Assembly: GCA_902775565.1 (NCBI GenBank)
Contig: CACYMP010000018.1
Span: 1 to 47,782 of the forward strand
Source of the DNA: Oscillospiraceae bacterium
GTDB taxonomy: Bacteria > Bacillota > Clostridia > Saccharofermentanales > Saccharofermentanaceae
Reading direction: 5' to 3'
DNA: 47,782 nucleotides
The notes beneath the pieces were generated by a model. That model searched no databases. It saw only the letters and a list, made by a program, of their open reading frames with translations, and was not told where the DNA came from. Below, one piece after another: positions 15,460 through 23,955 of this stretch (the first letter of the stretch is position 1; every line of letters starts with the position of its first letter). The position numbers and the translations under genes are program-made.

Positions 15460-15488
15460 AAAAAAGGACCGCCGGTAATCAGCGGTCC
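15460..15488 (-). terminator. Terminator of the 17959-15512 operon
   Basis: On the minus strand GGACCGC and GCGGTCC pair around a 9-nt loop and are followed by TTTTTT. Confidence 0.85.
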
Positions 15489-15511
15489 CCCATAGTCAAA
15501 AATTAAGCTGA

Positions 15512-16150
15512 TCAGGTCCAGTAAAGGTCTTTCCTTCCGAGCTCGACGATTACCGTGTAGATGAGCGTCTCCTCTTCAGTGAGGCCGCTCTTTATCGGCA
15601 TCACCGCCGAATCGTCGGCAAAAGCAGTGCCCTCCACGCTGGTCTGCATATTTGTCTTGCTGTAAAACGTGAGGTAGGACTTGGTGCCTTCCTTGTGGTT
15701 CATGCCCTGAGAAAGGAGTCCGCCCTGGACGAGCTTATAATAGTGCGCCGTGCCGAGGTAGATGATCCTGAAATGATGGTTCATGAGCAGGTCCTTGAGC
15801 TTCTGGATGTCCTGGTCGGTCAGCGAGAGAGTACCGTCCATGTCGTCAAGGATGATCACATGAAAAGCCTTGTCTGAAAAAAGATTCAGCGCGAGTCCCT
15901 GATCATTGAGGGCGTTTACCCTGCGCGCCTTGAGGTTCGCGGGACCTATCGGGTCCTTGTCGTAAAAGATGATGTCCGCATTTCTCTGATTGAGCTTCTC
16001 GGTGTACGACTCCATGTTCTTTTGCTGTGCCGCCTCGCCCATATCCTTGTTGCCTCCGAACGAGAACGCGAAGATCAGGACTATCGCGGGCACGATCAGC
16101 ATCAGTGCGATCGCCACAATGATCCTGTTACCGATCAATCTTTCTCCCAT
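15512..16150 (-). CDS. Membrane-anchored protein of unknown function
   Basis: The protein has 212 aa. One N-terminal TM helix (about 8-29) is followed by an extracytoplasmic alpha/beta domain (about 50-212). The stretch FHVIILDDMDGTLSLTDQDIQKLKDLL and the later RIIYLGTAHYY look like a Rossmann-like or ThuA/GATase-like fold, but I cannot name the family. It lies 12 nt after the EAL gene with AAGGGG as ribosome site, so it is co-transcribed with it. Confidence 0.65.
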   Translation of the reverse strand: MGERLIGNRIIVAIALMLIVPAIVLIFAFSFGGNKDMGEAAQQKNMESYTEKLNQRNADIIFYDKDPIGPANLKARRVNALNDQGLALNLFSDKAFHVIILDDMDGTLSLTDQDIQKLKDLLMNHHFRIIYLGTAHYYKLVQGGLLSQGMNHKEGTKSYLTFYSKTNMQTSVEGTAFADDSAVMPIKSGLTEEETLIYTVIVELGRKDLYWT

Positions 16151-16162
16151 TTTTCCATCCCC

Positions 16163-17959
16163 TTATCCTAAATATTTTTCCTCATATTCCCTGACCGGAA
16201 CCGGTCTGCTGAAATAATAACCCTGAATCACGTCGCAGCCCAGAGCTTTAAGCTCATCGATCTGCGGTCTGGTCTCGGCGCCTTCTGCAAGGCAGACAAA
16301 GCCCAATTCCTTGGCGAGCGAGATGATGTGCCTGATGACCGAGATGTCCTGTCTTAAGGGGTTTTCAACTCCAACTTTATCCACGAAACTCTTGTCTATC
16401 TTAAGCGTGTCCAAAGGCATCTGGGTAAGGAGCGAGAACGATGAATAGCCCGTTCCGAAGTCGTCCATCGAGATCTTGAAGCCCTCGTCACGAAGCTCGT
16501 TCAAGACCCTGATCATCTGCTCGGTATTGTCGTACGAAGCGCTCTCTGTAAGCTCGAAATCGATGAGGTCGTGGTAAACGCCGTACGAATCGACGATCTC
16601 TGTCAGGTGCTTCACGAGATTGGTATCGTAGAGACGGTCGCGCGAAAGGTTGACCGATATGGGGTAGAGGATCTTTCCTTCTTTTCTCCATTTGGCGAAA
16701 GCCGCACAGACTTTGCGCAGGACGATGTCATCGATCTTGCCGATCGAGCCGTCCTTTTCGAAGAACGGAATGAACCTGTAGGGACTTAAGAACTCCTTAT
16801 TCTTGTAGTTCCATCTGATGAGAGCCTCCGCGCCCTTGACCTTCTCAGTCCTGATGTTGAACTTCGGCTGCAGGTAAACAACGAACTCATCGTTTTCGAT
16901 CGCCGTGTCGAGATACGCCTTTATGTAATTGCTCCAGAGACTGTCGCTGTACATCTTCTCGGTGTAAACGACGACGTCGGTCTTGTTGTGGCTGACGCCC
17001 ATCTTCTGCGCAAGCTTGCCCGCGTCGGCAACGCGGTTGCCAAGAAGCATCGCCATCTTCATCGGAACGAAACCGCACCTGTAGAAGATCTTGTAGTTCG
17101 GGTCTTCCTTAAGATGCGAGATGCCTTCAAAGAAGTCCTCAAGCTTTCTGACAGCCTCATCTTCAGGCATGTCTTTGATTATCATGGCGAAATTGTCGTT
17201 GTGGCACCTCGCGCTCGTATATACAAAGTCAGCCTCTTTCATGGCTTTTACGACATTGCAGAGCACTTCGTTCGCTGCGATGTGGCCATATACCTCGTTG
17301 ATGACCCTGAAAGCCTTAATATCGAAATGGACGAACGCATAGTCCTGAATGCCGCTGTCTGCCGGCATTTCGAGGTACGGCACCAGATGCGACCAGTTAT
17401 GGTGGCCGGTTATCGGATCGAAAAGCGCCACCTTGTAAAGCGTTTCCTTATCCACGGAATCAATGTCATCGCCCATGATCGAGCGCGCCATGTCATCCAC
17501 GAGCTCGCACTCGTACAATATCCTGATCTTCCTGCCGTCAGAAAAAATACCTATCACGTCAGGCGAACTCTTGATAGTGAGATTGCTGTACAACCTGTGG
17601 GCGTCGTCAGCCATCGAGATCTCGGTTATGGTATTCCTGATGTAAGCGATATCAGGCTTTATGTCACTGTCAAGTTCAATGGAATAGAAATACGCCTCAC
17701 CGATGTCAACAGACGCCAGACCCTGCGGATATTCGATCCTGTCATCGTCTTTCCTGTACTCGATGCCGATGACGGGGCCTTCTACCGAGCTCAAAAAGAA
17801 TACGCCCGGATAATCGTAAGTTCCGAAAGCATTGGTAAGGCGGGCGATCTCCTCTTTGACGGTGCCTTTGTAGAACGCATCGATATCAGCCTCCGACGCG
17901 TGGACATAATACAGCACCCTCTTAGGTTTATAGAGCTGGTTGAGTTTGTTGATAAACAT
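16163..17959 (-). CDS. Degenerate GGDEF + EAL domain protein (probable c-di-GMP phosphodiesterase)
   Basis: The protein has 598 aa and no TM. An N-terminal domain (about 1-150) of unknown, PAS-like type is followed by a GGDEF domain (about 165-320) in which the GG(D/E)EF site is replaced by CHNDNF, so no cyclase activity is expected. The EAL domain (about 360-590) keeps EAL (378-380), NLSR, ELTES, DDFGTGYSS (about 499) and EGAET, all needed for c-di-GMP hydrolysis. ATG 17959 is chosen for GGAGG at 7-nt spacing; the longer start overlaps the promoter TATAAT (about 17990). Together with the HD-GYP protein at 1823 it gives the window two c-di-GMP hydrolases and no cyclase. Confidence 0.88.
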   Translation of the reverse strand: MFINKLNQLYKPKRVLYYVHASEADIDAFYKGTVKEEIARLTNAFGTYDYPGVFFLSSVEGPVIGIEYRKDDDRIEYPQGLASVDIGEAYFYSIELDSDIKPDIAYIRNTITEISMADDAHRLYSNLTIKSSPDVIGIFSDGRKIRILYECELVDDMARSIMGDDIDSVDKETLYKVALFDPITGHHNWSHLVPYLEMPADSGIQDYAFVHFDIKAFRVINEVYGHIAANEVLCNVVKAMKEADFVYTSARCHNDNFAMIIKDMPEDEAVRKLEDFFEGISHLKEDPNYKIFYRCGFVPMKMAMLLGNRVADAGKLAQKMGVSHNKTDVVVYTEKMYSDSLWSNYIKAYLDTAIENDEFVVYLQPKFNIRTEKVKGAEALIRWNYKNKEFLSPYRFIPFFEKDGSIGKIDDIVLRKVCAAFAKWRKEGKILYPISVNLSRDRLYDTNLVKHLTEIVDSYGVYHDLIDFELTESASYDNTEQMIRVLNELRDEGFKISMDDFGTGYSSFSLLTQMPLDTLKIDKSFVDKVGVENPLRQDISVIRHIISLAKELGFVCLAEGAETRPQIDELKALGCDVIQGYYFSRPVPVREYEEKYLG

Positions 17960-18040
17960 AGCTGTCCTCCGCGCGGGCAATTACCCGTATTATACTATGC
18001 GGAGATTAAGAATTTAAGGACGGCCGCCATGCCTCGCCGA

Positions 18041-18499
18041 TCACACTTCCCTGCTTAGCCTGAACCAGAGAACCGTTACTTTCCCGTCATCCTCTTCGCC
18101 TGTGATCTCAAAGCCGAAGCGCTCAGTATAAAACCTGATGTTGCGTTCATTATCTTTTGGCGTTACCAGAGTGATTTCATTCCAGTCCGGATGTTCGCTC
18201 ATAAAATGCTTCAGCAATGACGTTCCTATGCCGCGGCCCTGTTCTTCTTTTAACACTGCCAGGCAGCCGATATAGTACTTGCCGGGGCCTTCCTCTTTGT
18301 AAGAGATGACACCTATCGGCATGCCCTGATCGTAAGCAATGATCTTCGGGTAATCTTTTACCGACTGCTCCATGTTTTCGCGCGACCTGCCATATGCCGG
18401 GCATTGTCCGTAACGGATGAAATCATCGTAGAAAGCAGAGTTATATATTTCCACAAGCACATCCGCATCGCTTATGTCTGCACACTTATAGACCGGCAT
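18041..18499 (-). CDS. GNAT-family N-acetyltransferase
   Basis: The protein has 152 aa and a complete GNAT fold: YYIGCLAVLKEEQGRGIGTSLLKHF contains the acetyl-CoA motif Q/RxxGxG/A, followed by ITLVTPKDNERNIRFYTERFGF. The substrate is unknown. The start ATG 18499 follows GAGGATC and is 1 nt from the stop of the zinc-ribbon gene, so the two are coupled. It is last in the unit beginning with the flavodiiron gene. Confidence 0.85.
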   Translation of the reverse strand: MPVYKCADISDADVLVEIYNSAFYDDFIRYGQCPAYGRSRENMEQSVKDYPKIIAYDQGMPIGVISYKEEGPGKYYIGCLAVLKEEQGRGIGTSLLKHFMSEHPDWNEITLVTPKDNERNIRFYTERFGFEITGEEDDGKVTVLWFRLSREV

Positions 18500-18500
18500 G

Positions 18501-18731
18501 TCAGATCCTCAGGACTTTGGCTTCTTCCGCTTCGATCGATTCCAGGCCGTTTATGACTTTGATCGCTTCAGCGAACCGTCCGTTTTGGAATAATTCTTTC
18601 GCGTCGTCGATCGTGCCGGGAACGGAATCTTCAGGCATGACAAAGTAATTGCCGCATGCGAGGCAGATGTGTCCGCCGGCCAAAATGTCCGGCTTCATCA
18701 AGTATCCGCAGACCGAACAACGCGCTTTCAT
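18501..18731 (-). CDS. Small zinc-ribbon protein
   Basis: The protein has 76 aa. CSVCGY (5-8) and CLACGN (23-26) form a CxxC...CxxC zinc or iron ribbon. The C-terminal half is an acidic helix pair resembling one TPR unit (DAKELFQNGRFAEAIKVIN). It lies between the rubredoxin-tailed flavodiiron gene (9 nt away) and the GNAT gene. It could be a rubredoxin-like partner, but the ribbon lacks the usual rubredoxin spacing. Confidence 0.65.
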   Translation of the reverse strand: MKARCSVCGYLMKPDILAGGHICLACGNYFVMPEDSVPGTIDDAKELFQNGRFAEAIKVINGLESIEAEEAKVLRI

Positions 18732-18739
18732 TTTCTACC

Positions 18740-20530
18740 TTATTCGATAGGCTCGAAATCAGCCGCGCCGTGCTTGCAGAGCGGGCAGACGAAGTCTTCG
18801 GGCAGCTCGTCGCCTTCATAGACATAGCCGCAGACCTTGCAGACATAACCCTTCTTGCCCTCAGTCTCAGGCTTTGGCTTGACGTTGTTCTGATAGTAGG
18901 TGTAAGTCATCGTCTCCTTCTTGGTGATGACGCGCGACTCGGAGATCGAGCAGATGAACAGTCCGTGCGTATCGAGATCGACGTAGTCCTCGACCTTGAG
19001 CGAGAAGAACGCGTTGATGTACTGCGGCAGGAAGCGAAGGCCGTTATCGGACCTCATCTCCTCAATGCCCGCAAACTTATCTACAGACCTTCCCGACTGG
19101 AAGCCGAAATTCTCGAAAACAGAGAACGGCGCATCGGTCGACAGGCAGTTGACGTTCATGATGCCGGTCTGCTCGATCACGTGATGCGAGTAATTCTCCT
19201 TGTTGATGGCGACAGCGATCCTGTTGGGCGTATTTGTTACCTGTGTAACAGTGTTAACGATGAGTCCGTTGTCCTTTTTGCCGTCATTTGACGTGATGAC
19301 ATACAGGCCGTAACCGATGTTGAAAAGAGCCCTCATGTCGTTCTTGTCCGCGGTCTCTGATTTTCTCGCCTTGTACTCCGCGCAGAACTCCTCGGCAAGA
19401 GCCTCAAGCTTTGCGCTGCTCTCTTCATTAAGTGCACTCCTGATGCTGACCGTGTTCTCTGCGAACGTGCAGTTCTTGCAATTTTCGAGCATGGACTTCA
19501 TGGTCTTGGCAGCGGTCGGCGCCCACGAACCGTTCTCGATGATGCCGATCTTGTGATTCTGGAAATTGCGCTCCGTCAGGTGATGGATGAACTCTCTCAT
19601 GAACGGGAAGATCCCTGCGTTGTATGTCGTTGTAGCAAGGATTATCTTGCCGTAGCGAAAAGCATCCTCAACAGCCTCAGCCATGTCGCAGCGCGCGAGG
19701 TCATTTACGACGACCTTGGGGCACCCCTTGTTCTGCAGCATCTCGGCGAGCTTCATGACCGCAGCTTTAGTATTGCCGTAGACCGAAGTGTACGCAATGA
19801 CGATGCCCTCGGTCTCCTGCTGGTATGTCGACCATGTCTGGTACAATCCGATGTAGTAGCCGAGATTCTCTTTAAGAACAGGTCCGTGAAGCGGACAGAT
19901 GATCTGTATATCAAGGTTTGCGGCCTTCTTGAGAACTGCCTGAACCTGAGCGCCGTACTTGCCTACAATGCCGATGTAATATCTTCTGGCTTCGCATGCC
20001 CAGTCCTCTTCAACGTCCAGCGCACCGAACTTGCCGAAGCCGTCAGCCGAGAAAAGCACCTTGTCCGTTGAATCGTAAGTCATGAGAACTTCCGGCCAGT
20101 GGACCATCGGCGCACCGACAAAGTTCAGAACGTGCTTTCCGAGCTCGAGCGTGGAGCCCTCGCCTACAACGATCTGGCGGTCTTCGAACGCCGTCCCGAA
20201 AAAGTTCTTCATCATGACGAAAGCCTTGTCAGACGCAACGATCTTCGCCTCCGGGTAAGCCTTTATAAAGTTCATGATATTCGCGGAGTGGTCAGGCTCC
20301 ATGTGCTGGACAACGAGGTAATCGGGCTTTCTGCCGTCCAAAGCCTTTTCGAGATTATCGAGCCACTCGTGAGTGAAATTCTTGTCGACCGTATCCATGA
20401 CGGCGATCTTCTCGTCCCTGATAACGTACGAGTTATAAGCCATCCCGTTCGGCACGACATACTGTCCTTCGAACAGATCTATCTTGTGGTCGTTGACTCC
20501 AACGTAAATAATGTCATTTGTAATCTGCAT
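18740..20530 (-). CDS. Flavodiiron protein fused to flavin reductase and rubredoxin domains
   Basis: The protein has 596 aa. The beta-lactamase-like diiron domain (1-245) has HMEPDH (H76, E78, D80, H81) and later ligands H143 (MVHWPEV), D (FSADGFG) and H (CPLHGPV). A flavodoxin domain (about 248-395; AYTSVYGNTKAA) binds FMN. Next is a flavin-reductase-like split barrel (about 405-535). A C-terminal rubredoxin (about 545-596) has CKVCGY and CPLC. Such enzymes reduce O2 to water or NO to N2O in anaerobes; the rubredoxin and reductase parts would deliver electrons in the same chain. The start is ATG 20530 after GGAGATC, with TATAAT about 40 nt upstream. Confidence 0.93.
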   Translation of the reverse strand: MQITNDIIYVGVNDHKIDLFEGQYVVPNGMAYNSYVIRDEKIAVMDTVDKNFTHEWLDNLEKALDGRKPDYLVVQHMEPDHSANIMNFIKAYPEAKIVASDKAFVMMKNFFGTAFEDRQIVVGEGSTLELGKHVLNFVGAPMVHWPEVLMTYDSTDKVLFSADGFGKFGALDVEEDWACEARRYYIGIVGKYGAQVQAVLKKAANLDIQIICPLHGPVLKENLGYYIGLYQTWSTYQQETEGIVIAYTSVYGNTKAAVMKLAEMLQNKGCPKVVVNDLARCDMAEAVEDAFRYGKIILATTTYNAGIFPFMREFIHHLTERNFQNHKIGIIENGSWAPTAAKTMKSMLENCKNCTFAENTVSIRSALNEESSAKLEALAEEFCAEYKARKSETADKNDMRALFNIGYGLYVITSNDGKKDNGLIVNTVTQVTNTPNRIAVAINKENYSHHVIEQTGIMNVNCLSTDAPFSVFENFGFQSGRSVDKFAGIEEMRSDNGLRFLPQYINAFFSLKVEDYVDLDTHGLFICSISESRVITKKETMTYTYYQNNVKPKPETEGKKGYVCKVCGYVYEGDELPEDFVCPLCKHGAADFEPIE

Positions 20531-20625
20531 ATTGATCTCCTTTGCATGAGGATGATACTCATTATATCGCGTTATCAGCCCGCCCGATATATCCCCGCTT
20601 ATGTACCTTTTTGCTTTGTTGCAAG

Positions 20626-20648
20626 GTGCCTTTGTTAGTTGCTATAAT
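20626..20648 (+). promoter_or_regulatory. Promoter of the acyltransferase gene (near-leaderless)
   Basis: The -10 TATAAT (20643-20648) is 9 nt before ATG 20658. TTGCAA about 18 bp upstream could be the -35. No ribosome site lies in the 9 nt. Confidence 0.5.
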
Positions 20649-20657
20649 CGACCTGTT

Positions 20658-21776
20658 ATGAACAAAGAGAACACAAGACAGTCAAATATAGAGCTATTAA
20701 GGATCTTTGCCGCCCTGGGCGTCATCGTCCTTCATTTGAACAACGGCAATCAGGGCGGCTTTTTTCTCAAGGTCGACAGGTTCAGTTCGTGCCAGTTTGT
20801 GGTGATCCTTTTCGAGGCTGTTGCCATAGGCGCCGTTAATGTGTTTGTTCTCATAACAGGTTATTTTATGGCGGAGAAAAATCAGGCCGATCTTTTCAAG
20901 CCCGCAAAGCTCTTTATCGATATGTTTATGTTCGCGGGGTTCTTCTTTTTGGGAAAACTCATCGCAACAAACGGCGTCCCGACCGAGAACTACATCAACT
21001 ACATTGCGTTCTACAACTGGTTTATCTTTATCTTCGCCGGACTTTACATGTTCTCGCCGTTCATCAATAAATTGTGGAGATCTATATCAGGCCGCAACAA
21101 GGTGATCCTGATGACACTGATGTTCGTGCTGTTTTCGCTGTATCCGGAGCTCATCGACAGTGCTCATCTCCAGGGTGTCACGGCGATAAGTTACGAGGGC
21201 GACATGTCCGGATATACCATTGTCCAGTTTGTCCTCATGTATCTGACCGGATGCTCGTTACGTGATATCGAAAACAACAAAGAAAGCGTCAAAAAAACAG
21301 CCGCCAGACTGCTGCATATCTCGGAGAAAGATTTTAATGCCAAAACCCTTCCGGTCCTCTACATCCTGGACCTCGCGCTGATGATAGCCCTTTCATATCT
21401 CGAAGCTTATATGTTCGGCACTCAGCCGCACGAGACTATAATGTTCAACTACAACAACCCGCTCGTCATCTTCCAGGCCGTGCTTGTATTCCTGATGTTC
21501 AGGAGTATCAATATTCCGAACAGCAAAGTCATTAACCTGATCGCGAAAAGCGCTTTCTACGTGTATATCATCCACCATAACTTTATAGTCATTTTCAACA
21601 TCCATCCTTACAGGATAGATGATCCGCTGCTGCTTGCAGGATTCCTTCTTGGAATGGGACTTCTGATCTTCGTCCTCTGCTTTGTCTGCTTCATCGTCTA
21701 CGATCTGACATTCGGAAAGCTTATTGCCCTGATCGCCCGCAAGTGGAAAAAAGGCAGATATATTAAGGTTGACTGA
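20658..21776 (+). CDS. Acyltransferase 3 family membrane protein (O-acetyltransferase type)
   Basis: The protein has 372 aa with about ten TM helices. The N-terminus NIELLRIFAALGVIVLHL is the family signature, including the conserved His in TM1. These proteins transfer acetyl or other acyl groups to cell-surface sugars. The ATG at 20658 follows TATAAT by 9 nt without a ribosome site. It stands alone, convergent with the 21779 gene (stops 2 nt apart). The substrate cannot be told from the sequence. Confidence 0.88.
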   Translation: MNKENTRQSNIELLRIFAALGVIVLHLNNGNQGGFFLKVDRFSSCQFVVILFEAVAIGAVNVFVLITGYFMAEKNQADLFKPAKLFIDMFMFAGFFFLGKLIATNGVPTENYINYIAFYNWFIFIFAGLYMFSPFINKLWRSISGRNKVILMTLMFVLFSLYPELIDSAHLQGVTAISYEGDMSGYTIVQFVLMYLTGCSLRDIENNKESVKKTAARLLHISEKDFNAKTLPVLYILDLALMIALSYLEAYMFGTQPHETIMFNYNNPLVIFQAVLVFLMFRSINIPNSKVINLIAKSAFYVYIIHHNFIVIFNIHPYRIDDPLLLAGFLLGMGLLIFVLCFVCFIVYDLTFGKLIALIARKWKKGRYIKVD

Positions 21777-21778
21777 TC

Positions 21779-22774
21779 TTATCTGCCCGCGCGGTACACA
21801 GGGTCGTTCCTGTGCTGTTCGAACCAGTGTTCGATGAAATCTTTTACCCTGCTGGTCTCGTAATAAACACTGTCGCGGTGGTAATAGTTGAAAGGCCCAT
21901 AACCGATAAGATCATCCACGAATATCATGTTTTCGAAAATGACGGTCCACTTGTGTCCCGCGAAAAGCACCTTATCGCCGCGCGCAAAGCCCCTGAAATC
22001 GCCTATTACCGCAGGTGAGATCCCGTTCCTGGATTCCCTGACGCCCGGATAGAAGATCTCATTTGGCTGCATTACCTGTGTGTCTATCAGACCAGGCAGC
22101 GGGTCCCTTATCCACCATGACACCGGCTTCTGCTGAAAAGTAATAAGGTGCATGCAGGAACGTACTTCCTTTTCGCTCAGGAGCGTGATCCCCTGAAGCT
22201 CTACATTTACCTGAAGATCCGGGCGGTCCTGAACGGTCTTGAAGCGCGCAGGCTCAAGCTTGAAGAATTTATGGTCCGGCATCGGAAATCTGCAGTACGA
22301 AGTCTTTCCCTTGCCATCGCCGCGCAAAAGCAGTTTCTCTTGTAGCGTCATGTATGCAAACGGAACGAAGCAAAGACTCTTATAGTATTTGTCGTAAAGG
22401 ATCTTATACAAGAAATGCTTATTCTGCGCCTCAAATTTCTTCTTTACGAACCCGAGCATCTTCAAAAACGATTCCTCGTTCAGCGCATGGATCCTCTGAA
22501 ATCTGTCACAACTTATGTAACCGTTGCCTTTGAGGAAATAAGATCTAAACTCCATGTCCGGCTCGATCTGCTTATCGTACTTCAGCTTGAAATGGCTATG
22601 AACGTTGTGATAGTGCGGAAAGGGCTTCAGATTAAGCTCTTCCGGGCTGTGGGTCACACAGATGTTTTCGTCGATATTGTACTCAAGACCGCGGTTAAGG
22701 TACTCAAAAAACCTTTGAGCAACCTTCTCCGCAACGTCGTCAGGTATTATGTTTGTGGCTCCGAATAAACCCAT
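21779..22774 (-). CDS. Cytoplasmic protein of unknown function
   Basis: The protein has 331 aa, with no TM or signal peptide. It is rich in aromatic and basic residues (FPHYHNVHSHFKLKYD, several HxF/FxY). Near the C-terminus GDKVLFAGHKWTVIFENMIFVDD looks like a small SH3-like barrel. I do not recognise the family. It starts 11 nt after the double-GNAT gene with a weak AAGGG ribosome site, so the two form an operon. Confidence 0.6.
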   Translation of the reverse strand: MGLFGATNIIPDDVAEKVAQRFFEYLNRGLEYNIDENICVTHSPEELNLKPFPHYHNVHSHFKLKYDKQIEPDMEFRSYFLKGNGYISCDRFQRIHALNEESFLKMLGFVKKKFEAQNKHFLYKILYDKYYKSLCFVPFAYMTLQEKLLLRGDGKGKTSYCRFPMPDHKFFKLEPARFKTVQDRPDLQVNVELQGITLLSEKEVRSCMHLITFQQKPVSWWIRDPLPGLIDTQVMQPNEIFYPGVRESRNGISPAVIGDFRGFARGDKVLFAGHKWTVIFENMIFVDDLIGYGPFNYYHRDSVYYETSRVKDFIEHWFEQHRNDPVYRAGR

Positions 22775-22785
22775 AGTCTTATCCC

Positions 22786-23694
22786 TTATTTGTGAAAATG
22801 AAGCAGCGTCTGTTGGTCTGTATATCCGATCTTCCTGTAGAACTCATTTCCGCCGCCGGTCATGCGCTCGGCGCCCAAAGGACGGAGCACCGCATCGTGC
22901 CTCGAAAGCGCCGCCGCAGCAAGGCCTTTGTGCTGATGCCCCGGTACCGTGCAGAGCGGCTCCATGTAGGCAAGGCGGTTCTTTTCGACCCACCACATGC
23001 CAGAAAAACATACGTAATCCTCATTCTCATCAGCAATGATCACCGTGTACTGATATGTGTGATGCGGCGCGGGCGAGATCGTCGCGCCGTAAACATTTTG
23101 ATACAGCTCGTGCGGACTCATGCCGCCGTTTTTAACGGGCGTCTCCCAATTGACGAACGGGCCGAACTCCTCGCTGTTGAAGCCTTCCCACAGGCATTTC
23201 GCGACCTTCAGCGGATCGGACTTTTCGGGCTCGACAAAGTGATAGCCCTCAGGAAGCTTATAGTCCAGCTTGCCTTTGGAAAAATCGAAGACCCACTCCT
23301 TCTCTTCGTAACAGGCCTTATATCCGCGCTTTGTGACCTCCTCGATCAGCGCAGTCTGCGTGCTGAAAAGCTTGAACTGCTTCTTCTCGAAATCGGGATA
23401 AGCGGTCTCCGCATAGTCGACCATCTCTTTTGCAAGGAACTCATACCCGGGCCTCACCACGAAATAAAGATCCGAGACTGGCTCCTCATAGAAAACGAAC
23501 GCAACCGGCTCATCGCCGTCAAGCCAGAAACGGTCGAGCCTGATGTAATCCTTGTCCATCCACGGCGACGTGACCGCATACTCAAAGAACGGTCCGGCCA
23601 GCCTGCACGTATCGTGGTTATATGCATCGGTCATCAGCTTCCAGACCAGCCCGATGTCAGTCAGGAGCTGGAACTGCTTGGTGCGGATGTTCAT
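22786..23694 (-). CDS. Two-domain GNAT-family acetyltransferase
   Basis: The protein has 302 aa. Residues about 1-140 are an N-terminal GNAT-like half. Residues about 150-302 form the C-terminal GNAT half, with YMEPLCTVPGHQHKGLAAAALSRHD as the CoA-binding loop and FYRKIGY near the end. Substrate unknown. The start follows GGAGAGTGCC. It is the first gene of a two-gene unit, with twin palindromes U immediately upstream. Confidence 0.8.
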   Translation of the reverse strand: MNIRTKQFQLLTDIGLVWKLMTDAYNHDTCRLAGPFFEYAVTSPWMDKDYIRLDRFWLDGDEPVAFVFYEEPVSDLYFVVRPGYEFLAKEMVDYAETAYPDFEKKQFKLFSTQTALIEEVTKRGYKACYEEKEWVFDFSKGKLDYKLPEGYHFVEPEKSDPLKVAKCLWEGFNSEEFGPFVNWETPVKNGGMSPHELYQNVYGATISPAPHHTYQYTVIIADENEDYVCFSGMWWVEKNRLAYMEPLCTVPGHQHKGLAAAALSRHDAVLRPLGAERMTGGGNEFYRKIGYTDQQTLLHFHK

Positions 23695-23747
23695 GGCACT
23701 CTCCTGTATGCGTTAATGGATACATTATAAGCTATCAGGCGGGACTT

Positions 23748-23871
23748 ATCCCCTGTAAGCTCCTCTGTTTTGTCCAAAAATGAGGAGGTAACAGGGGATG
23801 AAAGCCAAAATCAAGGCATATCCCCTGTAGGCTCCTCTGTTTTATCAAAAAGTGAGGAGGTAACAGGGGAT
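23748..23871. repeat. Twin palindromes U (two 52-nt units, pitch 72)
   Basis: Units at 23748-23799 and 23820-23871. Outer stem ATCCCCTGT/ACAGGGGAT, inner stem CTCCTC/GAGGAG, A/T-rich loop. The starts are 72 bp apart. The design (outer plus inner stem with a small bulge) is the same as twin T at 6691, but the outer stem sequence is different. Confidence 0.85.
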
Positions 23872-23889
23872 GGAATGACAGCGGAATGT

Positions 23890-23949
23890 TCACAATGTCG
23901 GTTTTGTCGGTTTTTGTCGGTACTTTTCAGCCCCCCGCCGGCGTACAAT
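23890..23949 (+). promoter_or_regulatory. Promoter region of a leaderless gene with GTCGG repeats
   Basis: The -10 TACAAT (23944-23949) is 6 nt before ATG 23956. Three near-identical units of T(n)GTCGG lie at about 23896-23920 in the place where an activator could bind. Confidence 0.45.
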
Positions 23950-23955
23950 CTCTAT

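Noticed and set aside
16988..18058. + strand ORF of 356 aa
   Set aside because: Antisense shadow of the EAL-domain gene, whose motifs are unambiguous on the minus strand.
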